Below are positions 8,720-18,751 of a stretch of DNA of 64,000 nucleotides, piece after piece. This stretch comes from CBFHSF01 sp965658445 (GTDB lineage: Bacteria; Bacteroidota; Bacteroidia; Flavobacteriales; Schleiferiaceae), in assembly GCA_965658445.1 (NCBI GenBank), contig CBFHSF010000003.1, positions 124,001 to 188,000 on the forward strand, read 5' to 3'. Each line of letters begins with the position of its first letter. Position 1 is the first letter of the stretch. A program made the position numbers and the translations under genes. The notes below the pieces were generated by a model that had not been told where the DNA came from, did not search any database, and saw only the letters and a list, made by a program, of their open reading frames with translations.

Positions 8720-9199
8720 TTATATAAACATATGGACATTCTCCTGGTCAGAAGACCTGCCCAATAAATCATTCAACACATTTTTGAGCTGAGATGTTTT
8801 CTTCTTGCTCAAGAAAGTAATGGGGAAGCTGATGGATTTTACTCCGCTCTTTTTGAGGATTTTAAGTTTCAATCTCTTTTTGAGTAGAGACTCTTCAATA
8901 TTAAAGTCAACTATGTTTTTCTTATTGACATTCGCTATTTTTTCAAAAGAAGCGAGAATACTAAATCCTGATTTGATTACGACCACTTCCTTTTCTGCGT
9001 TGAAAGTGAAGATAGGTCTTCCCACATACAAGTAAACGAGTACCACCAAGAAGATGTTTACGGCAAATAGGTAGCCCCAAAACCAGTTGCTCAACTCAGT
9101 ATCCATGCGGGCAAACCCGAAGTCTACGATAGACAAAATAAACAGCAGCGTAAACACTGCCCAAAAACCATTTCGCGTATTGATGTTAGAAATTCTCAT
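8720..9199 (-). CDS. Small membrane protein, PH-like topology
   Basis: A 159-residue protein not assigned to a named family. Two transmembrane helices (about 12-30 and 40-59) are followed by a Lys-rich beta-type domain (about 60-135) containing PIFTFNAEKEVVVIKSGF. This resembles bacterial PH-domain membrane proteins, but only in layout. It is monocistronic: its own terminator follows, and a -7 box lies directly before the start. Confidence 0.75.
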   Translation of the reverse strand: MRISNINTRNGFWAVFTLLFILSIVDFGFARMDTELSNWFWGYLFAVNIFLVVLVYLYVGRPIFTFNAEKEVVVIKSGFSILASFEKIANVNKKNIVDFNIEESLLKKRLKLKILKKSGVKSISFPITFLSKKKTSQLKNVLNDLLGRSSDQENVHMFI

Positions 9200-9203
9200 G
9201 CCT

Positions 9204-9211
9204 CAAAAGTA
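9204..9211 (-). promoter_or_regulatory. -7 box (TACTTTTG) four bases before the start of the 8720-9199 gene
   Basis: An exact TAnnTTTG match on the minus strand ending 4 bp before the ATG, which would place the transcript start at or near the start codon. No TTG is present at a 15-20 bp spacing upstream. Confidence 0.4.
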
Positions 9212-9436
9212 AGGTAAATCTTTCAAAAATTAAAACAAAAACCTATGCATGCAGTGCAAGGTTCACATAGATAACGCACGTAATTGCCTTATGGTTTGGT
9301 GGTTGCAGAGAAATTGTAAGAATTAACTCCTCTTTAACGAATTAACGATAAGATAACGTTACAGCTGAATTTTCGGATAAGAATATCCTTGCGAAATAAT
9401 CAGAGTGTTTTTGACCGTAGATAAGCCTGTTTGAGG

Positions 9437-9886
9437 CTACTTTTTTCTCCTACTTTGGAAGAAAGAAGTCATGAGCTCTGCAGATTCATTTTCCATGATG
9501 CCCATGACGTATTCTGTTTTGGGATGGAGTTGGCCACCCTTGCTTCTAAAACCGCTTTTGGGATCACTGGCGCCTACTACTATTTTTTGAACCTGCGACC
9601 AGAAAAGTGCTCCGGCACACATAGAGCAGGGTTCCAAGGTTACATACAAGGTACACTTGTGGAGGTATTTGGATCCGAGGTGATTGGCGGCTGCCGTGAT
9701 GGCTTGCATTTCTGCATGGGCGGTCACGTCGTTGAGGCGTTGGGTTAGATTGTGAGCTCTGGCGATAATTTTATTGTTGGAAACCACAACGGCACCTACG
9801 GGAATTTCGCCTTCTTCAAAAGCAATTTGAGCCTGTTTTAAGGCCTCCCTCATAAAGTATGCATCAGAAAAGAGCTCTATTTCCAT
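9437..9886 (-). CDS. tadA: tRNA-specific adenosine deaminase TadA
   Basis: Converts A34 to inosine in tRNA-Arg(ACG). The 149-residue version starting at the ATG at 9886 begins MEIELFSDAYFMREAL, as in the family; the open frame extends 27 codons further upstream but that part is hydrophobic and would run into the aspS promoter. The zinc deaminase motifs are HAE at 57-59 and PCSMC at 86-90. It is transcribed divergently from aspS across a 66-bp gap that holds an inverted repeat. Confidence 0.94.
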   Translation of the reverse strand: MEIELFSDAYFMREALKQAQIAFEEGEIPVGAVVVSNNKIIARAHNLTQRLNDVTAHAEMQAITAAANHLGSKYLHKCTLYVTLEPCSMCAGALFWSQVQKIVVGASDPKSGFRSKGGQLHPKTEYVMGIMENESAELMTSFFQSRRKK

Positions 9887-9906
9887 AGTTTGGTCCAAAA
9901 AGGTAA

Positions 9907-9925
9907 GAATCAAGCGTATTGATTC
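9907..9925. repeat. Inverted repeat between tadA and aspS
   Basis: A perfect 7-bp inverted repeat, GAATCAA-gcgta-TTGATTC, centred in the 66-bp gap between two divergent genes. It is placed where an operator could affect both promoters; it could also be a chance palindrome. Confidence 0.55.
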
Positions 9926-9952
9926 GTAAATTCGCGCCAAAATTAAGGCAAA

Positions 9953-11713
9953 ATGTACAGGACGCACACTTGTGGTGAATTAAATATAGCAAATGTAGGT
10001 TCAACCGTGACCCTTGCAGGATGGGTTCAAAAGGGCAGAGACCTCGGAGGGATGACCTTCGTGGACATTCGTGACCGTTACGGAATAACCCAGCTGGCTT
10101 TCAATGAAGAGTGGAGCACGGAAGAACTTGAAAAAGCGAGAAAACTCGGAAGAGAGTACGTAATTCAAGTGGAGGGTGAAGTTATCGAAAGAGCAAGCAA
10201 AAACCCCAAAATGCCTACGGGAGATGTTGAGATTAAAGTGTCCAAGTTGACCGTTCTCAACGAATCAGAAACCCCTCCTTTCACCATAGAAGATGAGTCT
10301 GACGGTGGTGAAGAACTCCGCATGAAGTACAGATATTTAGATATTAGAAGACAGCCTGTTCGCGAAAAGCTTCTCTTGAGAAACCGCGTAAACCTGGAGG
10401 TAAGAAATTACCTTTCAGAAAGAGGTTTTGCGGATGTGGAAACGCCTTTCCTCATCAAGAGTACACCCGAAGGGGCTCGTGACTTTGTGGTTCCCAGCCG
10501 CATGAACGAAGGCGAATTCTATGCGTTGCCCCAGTCCCCTCAAACCTTTAAGCAGTTGCTTATGGTAGGAGGAATGGACAGATACTTTCAAATTGTAAAG
10601 TGTTTCCGCGATGAGGATTTGCGCGCCGACAGACAGCCTGAATTTACGCAGATAGACTGTGAGATGGCCTTTGTTGAGCAGGAAGACATTCTCAACACTT
10701 TTGAAGGGTTGGTGCTTCACCTCCTCAAAAAAGTAAAGGGAGTGGAATTGGATTCCATCCCCAGAATGACCTATGACGAAGCCATGTCCAAATACGGATC
10801 GGACAAACCCGATATCCGCTTTGGTATGGAATTCCAAGAACTCAATGACTTGGCACAAAACAAAGGTTTTGTCGTTTTTGACCAAGCGGAATTGGTAGTT
10901 GGTATCGTCGCCAAAGGCTGCGCCTCATACTCTCGAAAACAATTGGACGCCCTTACCAACTTTGTAAAAAAACCACAAGTAGGTGCCAAGGGATTGGTCT
11001 ATGTAAAGTACAATGAAGACGGATCCATCAAATCTTCTGTAGACAAGTTCTACGACGCTGACGCCCTTCAAGAATGGGGAGACAAAGCAGGAGCCGAAGC
11101 CGGAGACCTTATGCTCATCCTTGCAGGAGAGGTGGACAAGACTCGCAAGGCCCTGAACGATTTAAGACTTCACCTTGCAGAGGAATTGGGATTGAGAAAC
11201 CCCGAGGAGTACGCTCCACTTTGGGTTTTGGACTTCCCGTTATTGGAATGGGATGAGGAGACAGAGCGTTACCACGCCATGCACCACCCATTTACTTCGC
11301 CTAAGCCAGAAGATCTTCATCTCATTGAAACCGACCCAGGTGCCATTCGCGCCAATGCATATGACATCGTTCTCAACGGAAATGAAATTGGCGGTGGGTC
11401 CATTCGTATTCACGACGAAGACCTTCAGAAGCGCATGTTTGACTTGCTAGGATTTTCTGAGGAAGAAGCCAAAAAGCAATTTGGATTTTTGATGAACGCC
11501 TTTACCTACGGAGCGCCTCCACACGGTGGAATCGCCTTCGGATTTGATAGATTAGTGGCTCTTCTTGGAGGAGACGAAGTTATCAGAGACTACATTGCCT
11601 TTCCTAAAAACAATGCCGGTAGAGACGTAATGATAGACGCCCCTGCTACCGTTTCTGAGGAACAATTGGATGAGTTGAGCTTGCGTTTGAATCTTCAAGA
11701 GAAAAAAGAGTAA
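9953..11713 (+). CDS. aspS: Aspartyl-tRNA synthetase
   Basis: A 586-residue class II synthetase that charges tRNA-Asp. It has an N-terminal OB-fold anticodon domain (about 1-105), class II motif 2 in the FRDEDLRADRQPEFTQID region (about 218-235), the bacterial GAD insertion (about 290-410), and motif 3 near the C-terminus (GIAFGFDRLVALLGG, about 527-541). HHPFTSP (about 444-450) is the typical active-site stretch. Full length for a bacterial AspRS. The CLC gene follows after only 8 bp, so the two are likely co-transcribed. Confidence 0.97.
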   Translation: MYRTHTCGELNIANVGSTVTLAGWVQKGRDLGGMTFVDIRDRYGITQLAFNEEWSTEELEKARKLGREYVIQVEGEVIERASKNPKMPTGDVEIKVSKLTVLNESETPPFTIEDESDGGEELRMKYRYLDIRRQPVREKLLLRNRVNLEVRNYLSERGFADVETPFLIKSTPEGARDFVVPSRMNEGEFYALPQSPQTFKQLLMVGGMDRYFQIVKCFRDEDLRADRQPEFTQIDCEMAFVEQEDILNTFEGLVLHLLKKVKGVELDSIPRMTYDEAMSKYGSDKPDIRFGMEFQELNDLAQNKGFVVFDQAELVVGIVAKGCASYSRKQLDALTNFVKKPQVGAKGLVYVKYNEDGSIKSSVDKFYDADALQEWGDKAGAEAGDLMLILAGEVDKTRKALNDLRLHLAEELGLRNPEEYAPLWVLDFPLLEWDEETERYHAMHHPFTSPKPEDLHLIETDPGAIRANAYDIVLNGNEIGGGSIRIHDEDLQKRMFDLLGFSEEEAKKQFGFLMNAFTYGAPPHGGIAFGFDRLVALLGGDEVIRDYIAFPKNNAGRDVMIDAPATVSEEQLDELSLRLNLQEKKE

Positions 11714-11721
11714 CTTAAAGC

Positions 11722-13494
11722 ATGCCTAATAAACCACAATCCATGCTGGGACGCTTTTTGGTTTGGCGCTTGCGCCACATACCTCAAAGGCAGTTTATTT
11801 TGATACTCAGTGTGGTTGTGGGTTTGATTTCTGGATTGGTAGCGGTTACCCTGAAAAACTCGACTCACCTCATCCAGCAATTTGTAAACTCAGAGTGGTT
11901 TAACGATATCTACAACCCCTTTTATTTCGCCTTTCCCGTTATTGGTATTCTGATTACCGTAGGGATTAAGCGGTTTTTTAAAAACCCCGTTGGAGAGGGG
12001 ATTCCCAGTACGCTATACGCCATTTCCAGACGAAATGGTTTGTTGAGACCCTACAAGATGTTTGCCTCCGTCATCACCAGTATGTTTACGGTAGGTTTTG
12101 GTGGATCTGTGGGTTTGGAAGGCCCCACGGTAAGTACAGGCTCAGCCATTGGATCCAATTTGGCCAGAGTCATGCACCTCAATTATAAGAGCCGAACACT
12201 TTTGATTTCCTGTGCGACGGCGGCAGCCATTTCTTCCATCTTTAATGCGCCCATTGCGGCCATTATTTTTACGATAGAAATTTTCAGTTTGGACTTGACT
12301 TTGGCCTCTTTGATTCCCCTCTTGTTGGCTTCGGCAACGGGTGCCATGACCTCATTGTTTTTTCAGGGTTCTGGACATTTGTTCCACTTTAAAGTTGTGG
12401 ATCAAATGGATCTTTCTCAGTTGCCCTTCTATGTTTTTTTGGGTATAGGAAGTGCGCTTTTATCGGTCTACTTCAACAAAGTATACCTGGGACTTGAAGA
12501 GTGGTTTTCCAAGTTCAAAGGCTGGTTGAAGTTTATTGGGGGAGGATTTTTATTGGGGCTTCTCATTTTTTTAATTCCGCCATTATATGGTGAAGGTTAC
12601 GAAACCATCAATGCGCTGCTGAGCGGAAATTACATTGCGGTGCTGGAAGAGAGTTTCCTCCTAGAGTATTCAAGTTCAGAAACCATGATTTTGGCCCTTC
12701 TATTGGGTCTGGGACTTACCAAGGTCTTTGCGGCCTCCTTAACCATTTCATCCGGTGGGGTGGGAGGTATCTTTGCCCCATCTCTTTATGTGGGAGCGTC
12801 TTTTGGATTTTTCTTTTCGAAAATATTAAACACATTGGGGCTTACCGCTTTACCAGAAACCAATTTTGCTTTGGCGGGAATGGCGGGTTTGATGGCCGGT
12901 GTGCTTCACGCACCCTTGACGGCCATCTTTATGATTGCTGAAATTACCGGGGGTTACTCCATGTTTCTGCCGCTCATGCTGACGTCTGCAGCTAGTTTTT
13001 TAGTGACTAGAAGTTTGATGCCTCACTCTATTTACACCGTTCAGCTCGCCAAACGAGGCGACTTGCTTACACACGACAAGGACCACGCGATTTTGACTTT
13101 GATGAAGTTGGAACAAGTCATTGAATCCGATTTTATTAAGGTGAACCAAGAAATGAAGCTCGCGGACTTGGTTGCGGTATTCAAACAGAGTACTCGCAAT
13201 ATTTTTCCTGTGGTAAACGAGAAAGAAGAGTTGGTAGGAATTCTCACCTTGGAAAATTTCAAGCAACTACTCTTTGACAAAACGCTTCACGATAAAGTTA
13301 CTGTTGGCCAATTGATGATAGCTCCTGTTGCCGTGATTGATAAATCGGAAAACATGGATTCTGTTCTTGCCAAATTCAAAACCTCAGGGGCCTGGAACTT
13401 GCCCGTTGTTACCAATGGGGTTTACAAGGGTTTTGTCTCCAAATCCAAATTATTTTCTGCCTACAGAAGAAAGCTCAAAGAAGTTTCTGATTAA
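11722..13494 (+). CDS. CLC-family chloride channel/transporter with CBS pair
   Basis: A 590-residue membrane protein. The CLC core (about 20-440) carries the three anion-pathway signatures: GEGIP (about 92), GLEGP with the gating Glu (about 134), and GGIFAP (about 350). Two CBS domains follow (about 455-585), which usually bind adenine nucleotides and gate transport. Whether it is a channel or a Cl-/H+ exchanger cannot be settled by eye. It sits 8 bp behind aspS. Confidence 0.93.
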   Translation: MPNKPQSMLGRFLVWRLRHIPQRQFILILSVVVGLISGLVAVTLKNSTHLIQQFVNSEWFNDIYNPFYFAFPVIGILITVGIKRFFKNPVGEGIPSTLYAISRRNGLLRPYKMFASVITSMFTVGFGGSVGLEGPTVSTGSAIGSNLARVMHLNYKSRTLLISCATAAAISSIFNAPIAAIIFTIEIFSLDLTLASLIPLLLASATGAMTSLFFQGSGHLFHFKVVDQMDLSQLPFYVFLGIGSALLSVYFNKVYLGLEEWFSKFKGWLKFIGGGFLLGLLIFLIPPLYGEGYETINALLSGNYIAVLEESFLLEYSSSETMILALLLGLGLTKVFAASLTISSGGVGGIFAPSLYVGASFGFFFSKILNTLGLTALPETNFALAGMAGLMAGVLHAPLTAIFMIAEITGGYSMFLPLMLTSAASFLVTRSLMPHSIYTVQLAKRGDLLTHDKDHAILTLMKLEQVIESDFIKVNQEMKLADLVAVFKQSTRNIFPVVNEKEELVGILTLENFKQLLFDKTLHDKVTVGQLMIAPVAVIDKSENMDSVLAKFKTSGAWNLPVVTNGVYKGFVSKSKLFSAYRRKLKEVSD

Positions 13495-13537
13495 TTTGGA
13501 ACGGTTCCTTCCCCATCATTCCAAAATTCAAAAGGCC

Positions 13538-13948
13538 ATGAAAAAAGTATTTGTATCCCTACTCACCCTTCTCGTTCTAGGATGTTCCACAACCAAAGAC
13601 ACCTATGCACCCATTACAACGGTAAAGTGGAACCGAGTGATTTCTGGCGCAGGTGGCGGACAAGGGTACCAATTTTACGCCTACTTTTTTGAGGAGGACT
13701 TGGAAGCCATGGCATTTGTTGTCAACGATGTTTTCCTTTCTGTCAATACCATTCAGAGTGGAGATACTACAATTGTTTCTGGATATTACTTTAAATCCGA
13801 GTTACCCGAAGGTGAATTTCCTCCTAAGCAACAGCCTGAGTTAACAGCGCCATTTGAGAAGGCAGTGATTAACGGATACCTTGGCGAGACGCCCTTCTCT
13901 TGGGAGACCACACAGTTTAAAGAGGTGAAATATCCTCCAGCCCCCTGA
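13538..13948 (+). CDS. Small lipoprotein
   Basis: A 136-residue protein of unknown function. The ATG at 13538 gives a good lipoprotein signal (MKKVFVSLLTLLVLGCS; lipobox Cys at 16). The frame is open further upstream inside the CLC gene, but that part is unrelated to a signal peptide. The mature part contains a small beta-rich domain ending in a Pro-rich tail. The gene starts 43 bp after the CLC stop. Confidence 0.8.
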   Translation: MKKVFVSLLTLLVLGCSTTKDTYAPITTVKWNRVISGAGGGQGYQFYAYFFEEDLEAMAFVVNDVFLSVNTIQSGDTTIVSGYYFKSELPEGEFPPKQQPELTAPFEKAVINGYLGETPFSWETTQFKEVKYPPAP

Positions 13949-14084
13949 TAATTAGTTCGTTGCTTTTTGTTACTTTCACGCCTCGTCGATGAACATTTCC
14001 CTCATTTAGACGTACTATGTACCAACGGCTAACCCATTTTTGCCGTGTATATAGATAATTGAACTGTTAACACATATTTAAAGC

Positions 14085-17000
14085 GTGAATTACAAAGTAC
14101 TTCTCTCCGGTATTTTCATGTGGTTTGCTACTGGTCTTGTTGCCCAAAATTGGGTAGAAGGCATGTTTGATCCGAATGAAAATTTTTACACAACACAAGC
14201 CGAATTCGAAAAATATTGGGCGGAAAAGGAAATTCAAAAAGGCAAAGGCTGGAAACAATTTAAACGTTGGGAAGCCTTTATGGAACCCCGCGTTGCTCCT
14301 GATGGAGTAAAGCCAGATCCAGCGGCCCTTGGTAACGTAATTTTCTCTGCACAGAACTCAAATCTCCCCAACTTTGGAGATTTTACTGTGAAAGGTCCCT
14401 TGAATGGGAATCAATTAGAGGGTATTGGAAGAATCAACTGTGTTGCCTTCCATCCCAATCACCCAGATACCGTTTATGTTGGAGCCCCTGCGGGAGGATT
14501 CTGGCGTTCGTATGACGAGGGTGCAACATGGGAAACTACCTCAGACGATTTGGTGAATATTGGTGTTTCTGCCATCGCCATTGACCCTTCAAACCCCGAC
14601 ATTATTTATATCGCCACGGGTGACCGCGATGCGGGAGACACCTATACTTTTGGTGTTTTAAAGTCTGTGGACGGCGGTGACACTTGGAACCCAACCGGCC
14701 TTTCTCTTAACGTAACGCAAACCACACGTATTGGAGCCTTGGTAATCAACGAGAACGACCCCAACATCGTAGTTGCGGCCACTCGCTTTGGAATCCAAAG
14801 AACCACAGATGGTGGAGCTACTTGGACGTCAACTCAAGGAGGTGGATTCCACTCAGTTAAGGCCAATCCAAGAAACCCAGATGTGCTATATGCAGCTACT
14901 TCTACTGGAGTTGCCAAAGTTTACAAATCTACAGATGCAGGAGCTTCTTGGTTCCAGTTGACTTCAGGTCTTCCCACATCAGGTGTAAGACGTGCGGAGA
15001 TTGGAATCACTCGTCACGATACAAGTTTTGTATACGTTCTATACGGTGCCAACAACAACGGTTACTATGGTATCTACCGCAGTATTGACGGTGGTGCCAC
15101 ATTTACTCAGAGATCTAATTCACCTAACCTATTGGGGTGGTCCACCACAGGAAATGACAGTGGAGGACAGGCTTGGTATGACTTGGCAATTGCCGTTTCT
15201 CCTTCCAACAAACACGAAGTTTACGTGGGTGGAGTAAACGTTTGGAAATCTACCACAGGAGGAACCGGATGGTCTCTTGCCGGTCACTGGTATGGTGGAG
15301 GAGGTGCTCCTTTCATTCACGCGGACCAACACTGGTTTGAATACCAGCCAGGTACCAATGACCTATGGGTCGGAAACGATGGTGGTATTTACAGAACATT
15401 AAACAACGGTGTTTCTTGGGATTCGAGAAACGACGGAATCAATATTACACAGTACTATAAGATTGGAATCTCCAATAACAATGATTACAAAATCATTGCA
15501 GGAGCTCAAGACAATGGTACACACCTAGACAACACTGTTTTCTGGGATAGAGTGCGTGGAGGTGACGGAATGGATTGTGCCATTGATCCGACTAACAACA
15601 ACGTAATGTACGCTTCTGTATACTACGGAAACTTCACCAAATCTACCAATGGAGGAGCGAGCTTTAATGCCGCCTTTAACCTACCCCCATCGGGATCCGG
15701 AAACTGGGTGACCCCTTTCCTAATAGACCCCAATAACAACTCCACCTTGTATGCTGGATTTGATAGATTGTGGAAATCTACCAACGCAGGTGTGGGATTC
15801 TCAGCGACTTCAGGATCAATAAATGGAGGAAACATAGATGTTGTTTCCGTTGCCAAAGGCAATGCGAGTTACATCTACGTTGGAATCAATGAAACGGTAT
15901 TTAAATCCACCAACGGAGGAGCTTCTTGGACCGCCATTACCGGTTCGATTTCCAACTCGAATGACGTAACGGATATAGAGATTTCTCCAACCAATCCAAA
16001 TCACATTTTCATTACAAAATCAGGTTACTCAAATGGTAACAAAGTATATGAATCTACCAACGGAGGAAGTTCTTGGAGCAACATTACAAGCAATCTTCCC
16101 AACCTACCTGCCAACACCATCATTTACCAAGAAGGTACATTTGATGGAGTGTATGTAGGAACGGATGTCGGTATCTACTTCAAGGACGGGAACTCCAACC
16201 AATGGGTTAGATTCTCTAAGAACCTTCCGAACGTAATCGTAACCGATCTTGAAATCAACTACAACACGAACGAGTTGGTTGCTGGAACGTACGGTCGTGG
16301 GGTGTATGCATCGCCTCTAATTACTGAGTTGATCGATCAGCCCATCGCTGATTTCTACGCTAACCCATCAGGAACTTGTTCAATCGGTGACACCATCACA
16401 TTGTTTGATTTGTCACAGAACATCCCCACTCAGTGGGCGTGGTCTATTACCCCAAGCACATACACTTTTGTAAATGGAACGGGGCCTAATGACTACAACC
16501 CCGAAATTGTTTTTACAGCATCAGGAAACTACAGCATTCAATTGACGGTTGCCAACACACAAGGTTCAGACAGCAAAACCAAGGCGAATGTATTAGGAGT
16601 GGGTGGATTTACCCTTCCTTTCATTGAGGACTTTGAAGACACCACTCGTTTCTATTCTTGGGCGGTTGACAATCCCGATGGAGCAGAGGCTTGGTATTTG
16701 AATCAGAATGCTTTGAATGCGGGTATGAATAATGCGGCAGCTTTAGATTTCTTTTCAATGGGATCTTCTGCAAGTTCAGATGAGTTGACTTCACCTGCCA
16801 TCAATCTCTCAAACCACACGGGAGTTACCATGACCTTCGATTTTGCCTACAAGGGAATTGGAGGATCTACAGATACCTTGAATGTTTGGGTATCTGATGA
16901 TTGTGGTGCCAACTGGTATTTGCAAGCGACGTACGCCGGTTCTACTTTGAGAACGGGCGTCGACCAAACAACGTCATTTGTTCCAACGGGCGCATCGGAT

Positions 17001-18605
17001 TGGTGTGGTCAGGTAAACTACGCTTCATGTGCTTCGGTAGATCTTTCAGCGTATGCCAACGAAACCATTTTGGTTCGCTTTGAAGGTGTACACAACCAAG
17101 GAAACAACCTTTATATTGACAACATCAATATTTCTGGAACACCTACAGTTGCTCCGATTGTAAACTTTATTTCTGATACGGCATCATGTGTTGGAAACGG
17201 AATACAGTTCTACGACGCCTCTTCACTTTCACCAACAGCATGGGAGTGGACCTTTACAGGAGGTACTCCCGCAACAAGTACAGCACAAAACCCCATGGTT
17301 ACTTACACGACCGCAGGAACGTATGCAGTTGAACTTAAAGTAACCAATGCGGCCGGTGCAGATAGTATTGTTAAAACTTCATATATCCAGGTGAATCCTG
17401 ATGTAACTCCCACCGTTTCCATTGCTTCGAATGCTGGAACTAACGTTTGTGAGTTCAACCCCGTAACGCTCACAGCAACAACAACTAATGAGGGGACAGC
17501 CCCAACCTATAAGTGGATGATTAATGGGACGTTGGTTTCTCAAGGTTCTGCTTCGGTAACCTTCTTCCAATTGCAAAATGGTGATCAGGTTGAGTTGGTA
17601 TTATTTTCCTCAGAAGAGTGTTCTACTTTAGATAGTGTTATTTCAAACACATTGACCTTTACAGTGAACCCATTGCCTTCTGTTTCCTTTGGGTCAGTAG
17701 GTGGAATTTGTGTTTCTTCAACGCCAATGACCTTGACACAAGGTCTTCCCGCTGGAGGTACCTATTCTGGACCTGGAGTGTCAGGAACTACATTTGATCC
17801 TGCGGTTACAGGTGCGGGAACACATACTATTTGGTACTCTTTCACCAACGCAAGTGGATGTAAAGATTCAGCCTCTACAAATGTATTTGTTGATGTGCCG
17901 CCTACGGTATTCTTAACAGGACCCGGAGAGCTTTGTGATGATCAAGGTTCTATTACCTTGGGTGGAGGATTCCCATTTGGTGGAGACTACACCGTAGATG
18001 GTAATCCTGAGACCACATTTGATCCTTCTACAGCAGGAGCTGGAACGTACGTACTTGGATACGAATACAACAACGGAAACTGCTCAGGATTTGCTTTCGA
18101 TACCATCACGGTGGTTCCAGCACTTCCCACCCCAACGGTAACCGTACAGTGGGGAATCTTGACATGTGACCAAGTAGGTGTTGCTTACCAGTGGTTAGAT
18201 GGAAGTGGAACGCCCATTCCAGGGGAGACCAACCAAGTATTCTACCCAACGGCAGCTGGAAACTACAGAGTGAGAATTACCACGCTAAACGACGGATGTG
18301 ATAAGACTTCAGGAAACTACTTCATTGGAAACATTGGAGTGAACGAGTTCGAATCTAGCATTCGATTCAATCTATTCCCCAACCCAACAGCTGGAGAGTT
18401 TAGAGTTCAATTTGAATTGGCTCAATCAGAAGAAGCAGAAGTTGAAATCGTGAACGCCATTGGACAAGTAATCTTCAAATCAGATTACGAATTGACTCCA
18501 GGTTTGAACACCTTGAGCATCAATCCCAAGGCTGCCGCAGGAATCTACTTCTTGAGATTTAAGATTGGCGAAGACCAATTGGTACGCAAATTTAGAGTGG
18601 AGTAG
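14085..18605 (+). CDS. Secreted beta-propeller/PKD protein with T9SS type A sorting domain
   Basis: A 1506-residue exported protein, started from a GTG at 14085 because this gives a full signal peptide (MNYKVLLSGIFMWF to VAQ, about 1-21). Residues about 95-750 hold at least nine Asp-box/BNR repeats (forms such as TTDGGATWT and STNGGASWT), as in sortilin-type propellers. Then come a PKD domain (about 765-845), a jelly-roll/MAM-like module (about 855-1040), a second PKD (about 1050-1125), Ig-like modules, and a C-terminal sorting domain (1428-1506, starting FNLFPNPTAGEF and ending VRKFRVE). The C-terminus predicts type IX export and anchoring at the cell surface. The propeller may bind glycans or proteins. 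No catalytic motif is evident. Confidence 0.9.
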   Translation: MNYKVLLSGIFMWFATGLVAQNWVEGMFDPNENFYTTQAEFEKYWAEKEIQKGKGWKQFKRWEAFMEPRVAPDGVKPDPAALGNVIFSAQNSNLPNFGDFTVKGPLNGNQLEGIGRINCVAFHPNHPDTVYVGAPAGGFWRSYDEGATWETTSDDLVNIGVSAIAIDPSNPDIIYIATGDRDAGDTYTFGVLKSVDGGDTWNPTGLSLNVTQTTRIGALVINENDPNIVVAATRFGIQRTTDGGATWTSTQGGGFHSVKANPRNPDVLYAATSTGVAKVYKSTDAGASWFQLTSGLPTSGVRRAEIGITRHDTSFVYVLYGANNNGYYGIYRSIDGGATFTQRSNSPNLLGWSTTGNDSGGQAWYDLAIAVSPSNKHEVYVGGVNVWKSTTGGTGWSLAGHWYGGGGAPFIHADQHWFEYQPGTNDLWVGNDGGIYRTLNNGVSWDSRNDGINITQYYKIGISNNNDYKIIAGAQDNGTHLDNTVFWDRVRGGDGMDCAIDPTNNNVMYASVYYGNFTKSTNGGASFNAAFNLPPSGSGNWVTPFLIDPNNNSTLYAGFDRLWKSTNAGVGFSATSGSINGGNIDVVSVAKGNASYIYVGINETVFKSTNGGASWTAITGSISNSNDVTDIEISPTNPNHIFITKSGYSNGNKVYESTNGGSSWSNITSNLPNLPANTIIYQEGTFDGVYVGTDVGIYFKDGNSNQWVRFSKNLPNVIVTDLEINYNTNELVAGTYGRGVYASPLITELIDQPIADFYANPSGTCSIGDTITLFDLSQNIPTQWAWSITPSTYTFVNGTGPNDYNPEIVFTASGNYSIQLTVANTQGSDSKTKANVLGVGGFTLPFIEDFEDTTRFYSWAVDNPDGAEAWYLNQNALNAGMNNAAALDFFSMGSSASSDELTSPAINLSNHTGVTMTFDFAYKGIGGSTDTLNVWVSDDCGANWYLQATYAGSTLRTGVDQTTSFVPTGASDWCGQVNYASCASVDLSAYANETILVRFEGVHNQGNNLYIDNINISGTPTVAPIVNFISDTASCVGNGIQFYDASSLSPTAWEWTFTGGTPATSTAQNPMVTYTTAGTYAVELKVTNAAGADSIVKTSYIQVNPDVTPTVSIASNAGTNVCEFNPVTLTATTTNEGTAPTYKWMINGTLVSQGSASVTFFQLQNGDQVELVLFSSEECSTLDSVISNTLTFTVNPLPSVSFGSVGGICVSSTPMTLTQGLPAGGTYSGPGVSGTTFDPAVTGAGTHTIWYSFTNASGCKDSASTNVFVDVPPTVFLTGPGELCDDQGSITLGGGFPFGGDYTVDGNPETTFDPSTAGAGTYVLGYEYNNGNCSGFAFDTITVVPALPTPTVTVQWGILTCDQVGVAYQWLDGSGTPIPGETNQVFYPTAAGNYRVRITTLNDGCDKTSGNYFIGNIGVNEFESSIRFNLFPNPTAGEFRVQFELAQSEEAEVEIVNAIGQVIFKSDYELTPGLNTLSINPKAAAGIYFLRFKIGEDQLVRKFRVE

Positions 18606-18648
18606 CGGTTTGCTACTTCACCAACCCATAGACGCAAGTCAATAAAGA

Positions 18649-18681
18649 AAAAGCCCCCTGATGAAAATCATGGGGCTTTTT
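18649..18681. terminator. Bidirectional terminator between the T9SS gene and purQ
   Basis: A stem of AGCCCC and TGAT paired with ATCA and GGGGCT (one C/T mismatch), capped by a GAAA tetraloop, with A and T runs on both flanks. It can end the 14085-18605 transcript and the converging purQ transcript. Confidence 0.88.
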
Positions 18682-18751
18682 TATTTGTTAGAGAGCAAGA
18701 AAGGCTCTCTCATGGATCAAAATCTGATAGATTGTTCTCGGATAATTCGGT

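Noticed and set aside
9840..9967. Longer tadA start at 9967
   Set aside because: The extra 27 residues are hydrophobic and unlike TadA, and the frame would cross the aspS start codon.
14500..16100. Regular short DNA repeats resembling an array
   Set aside because: They encode the Asp-box units of the secreted propeller and vary as coding sequence does; no CRISPR-like identical repeats or spacers.
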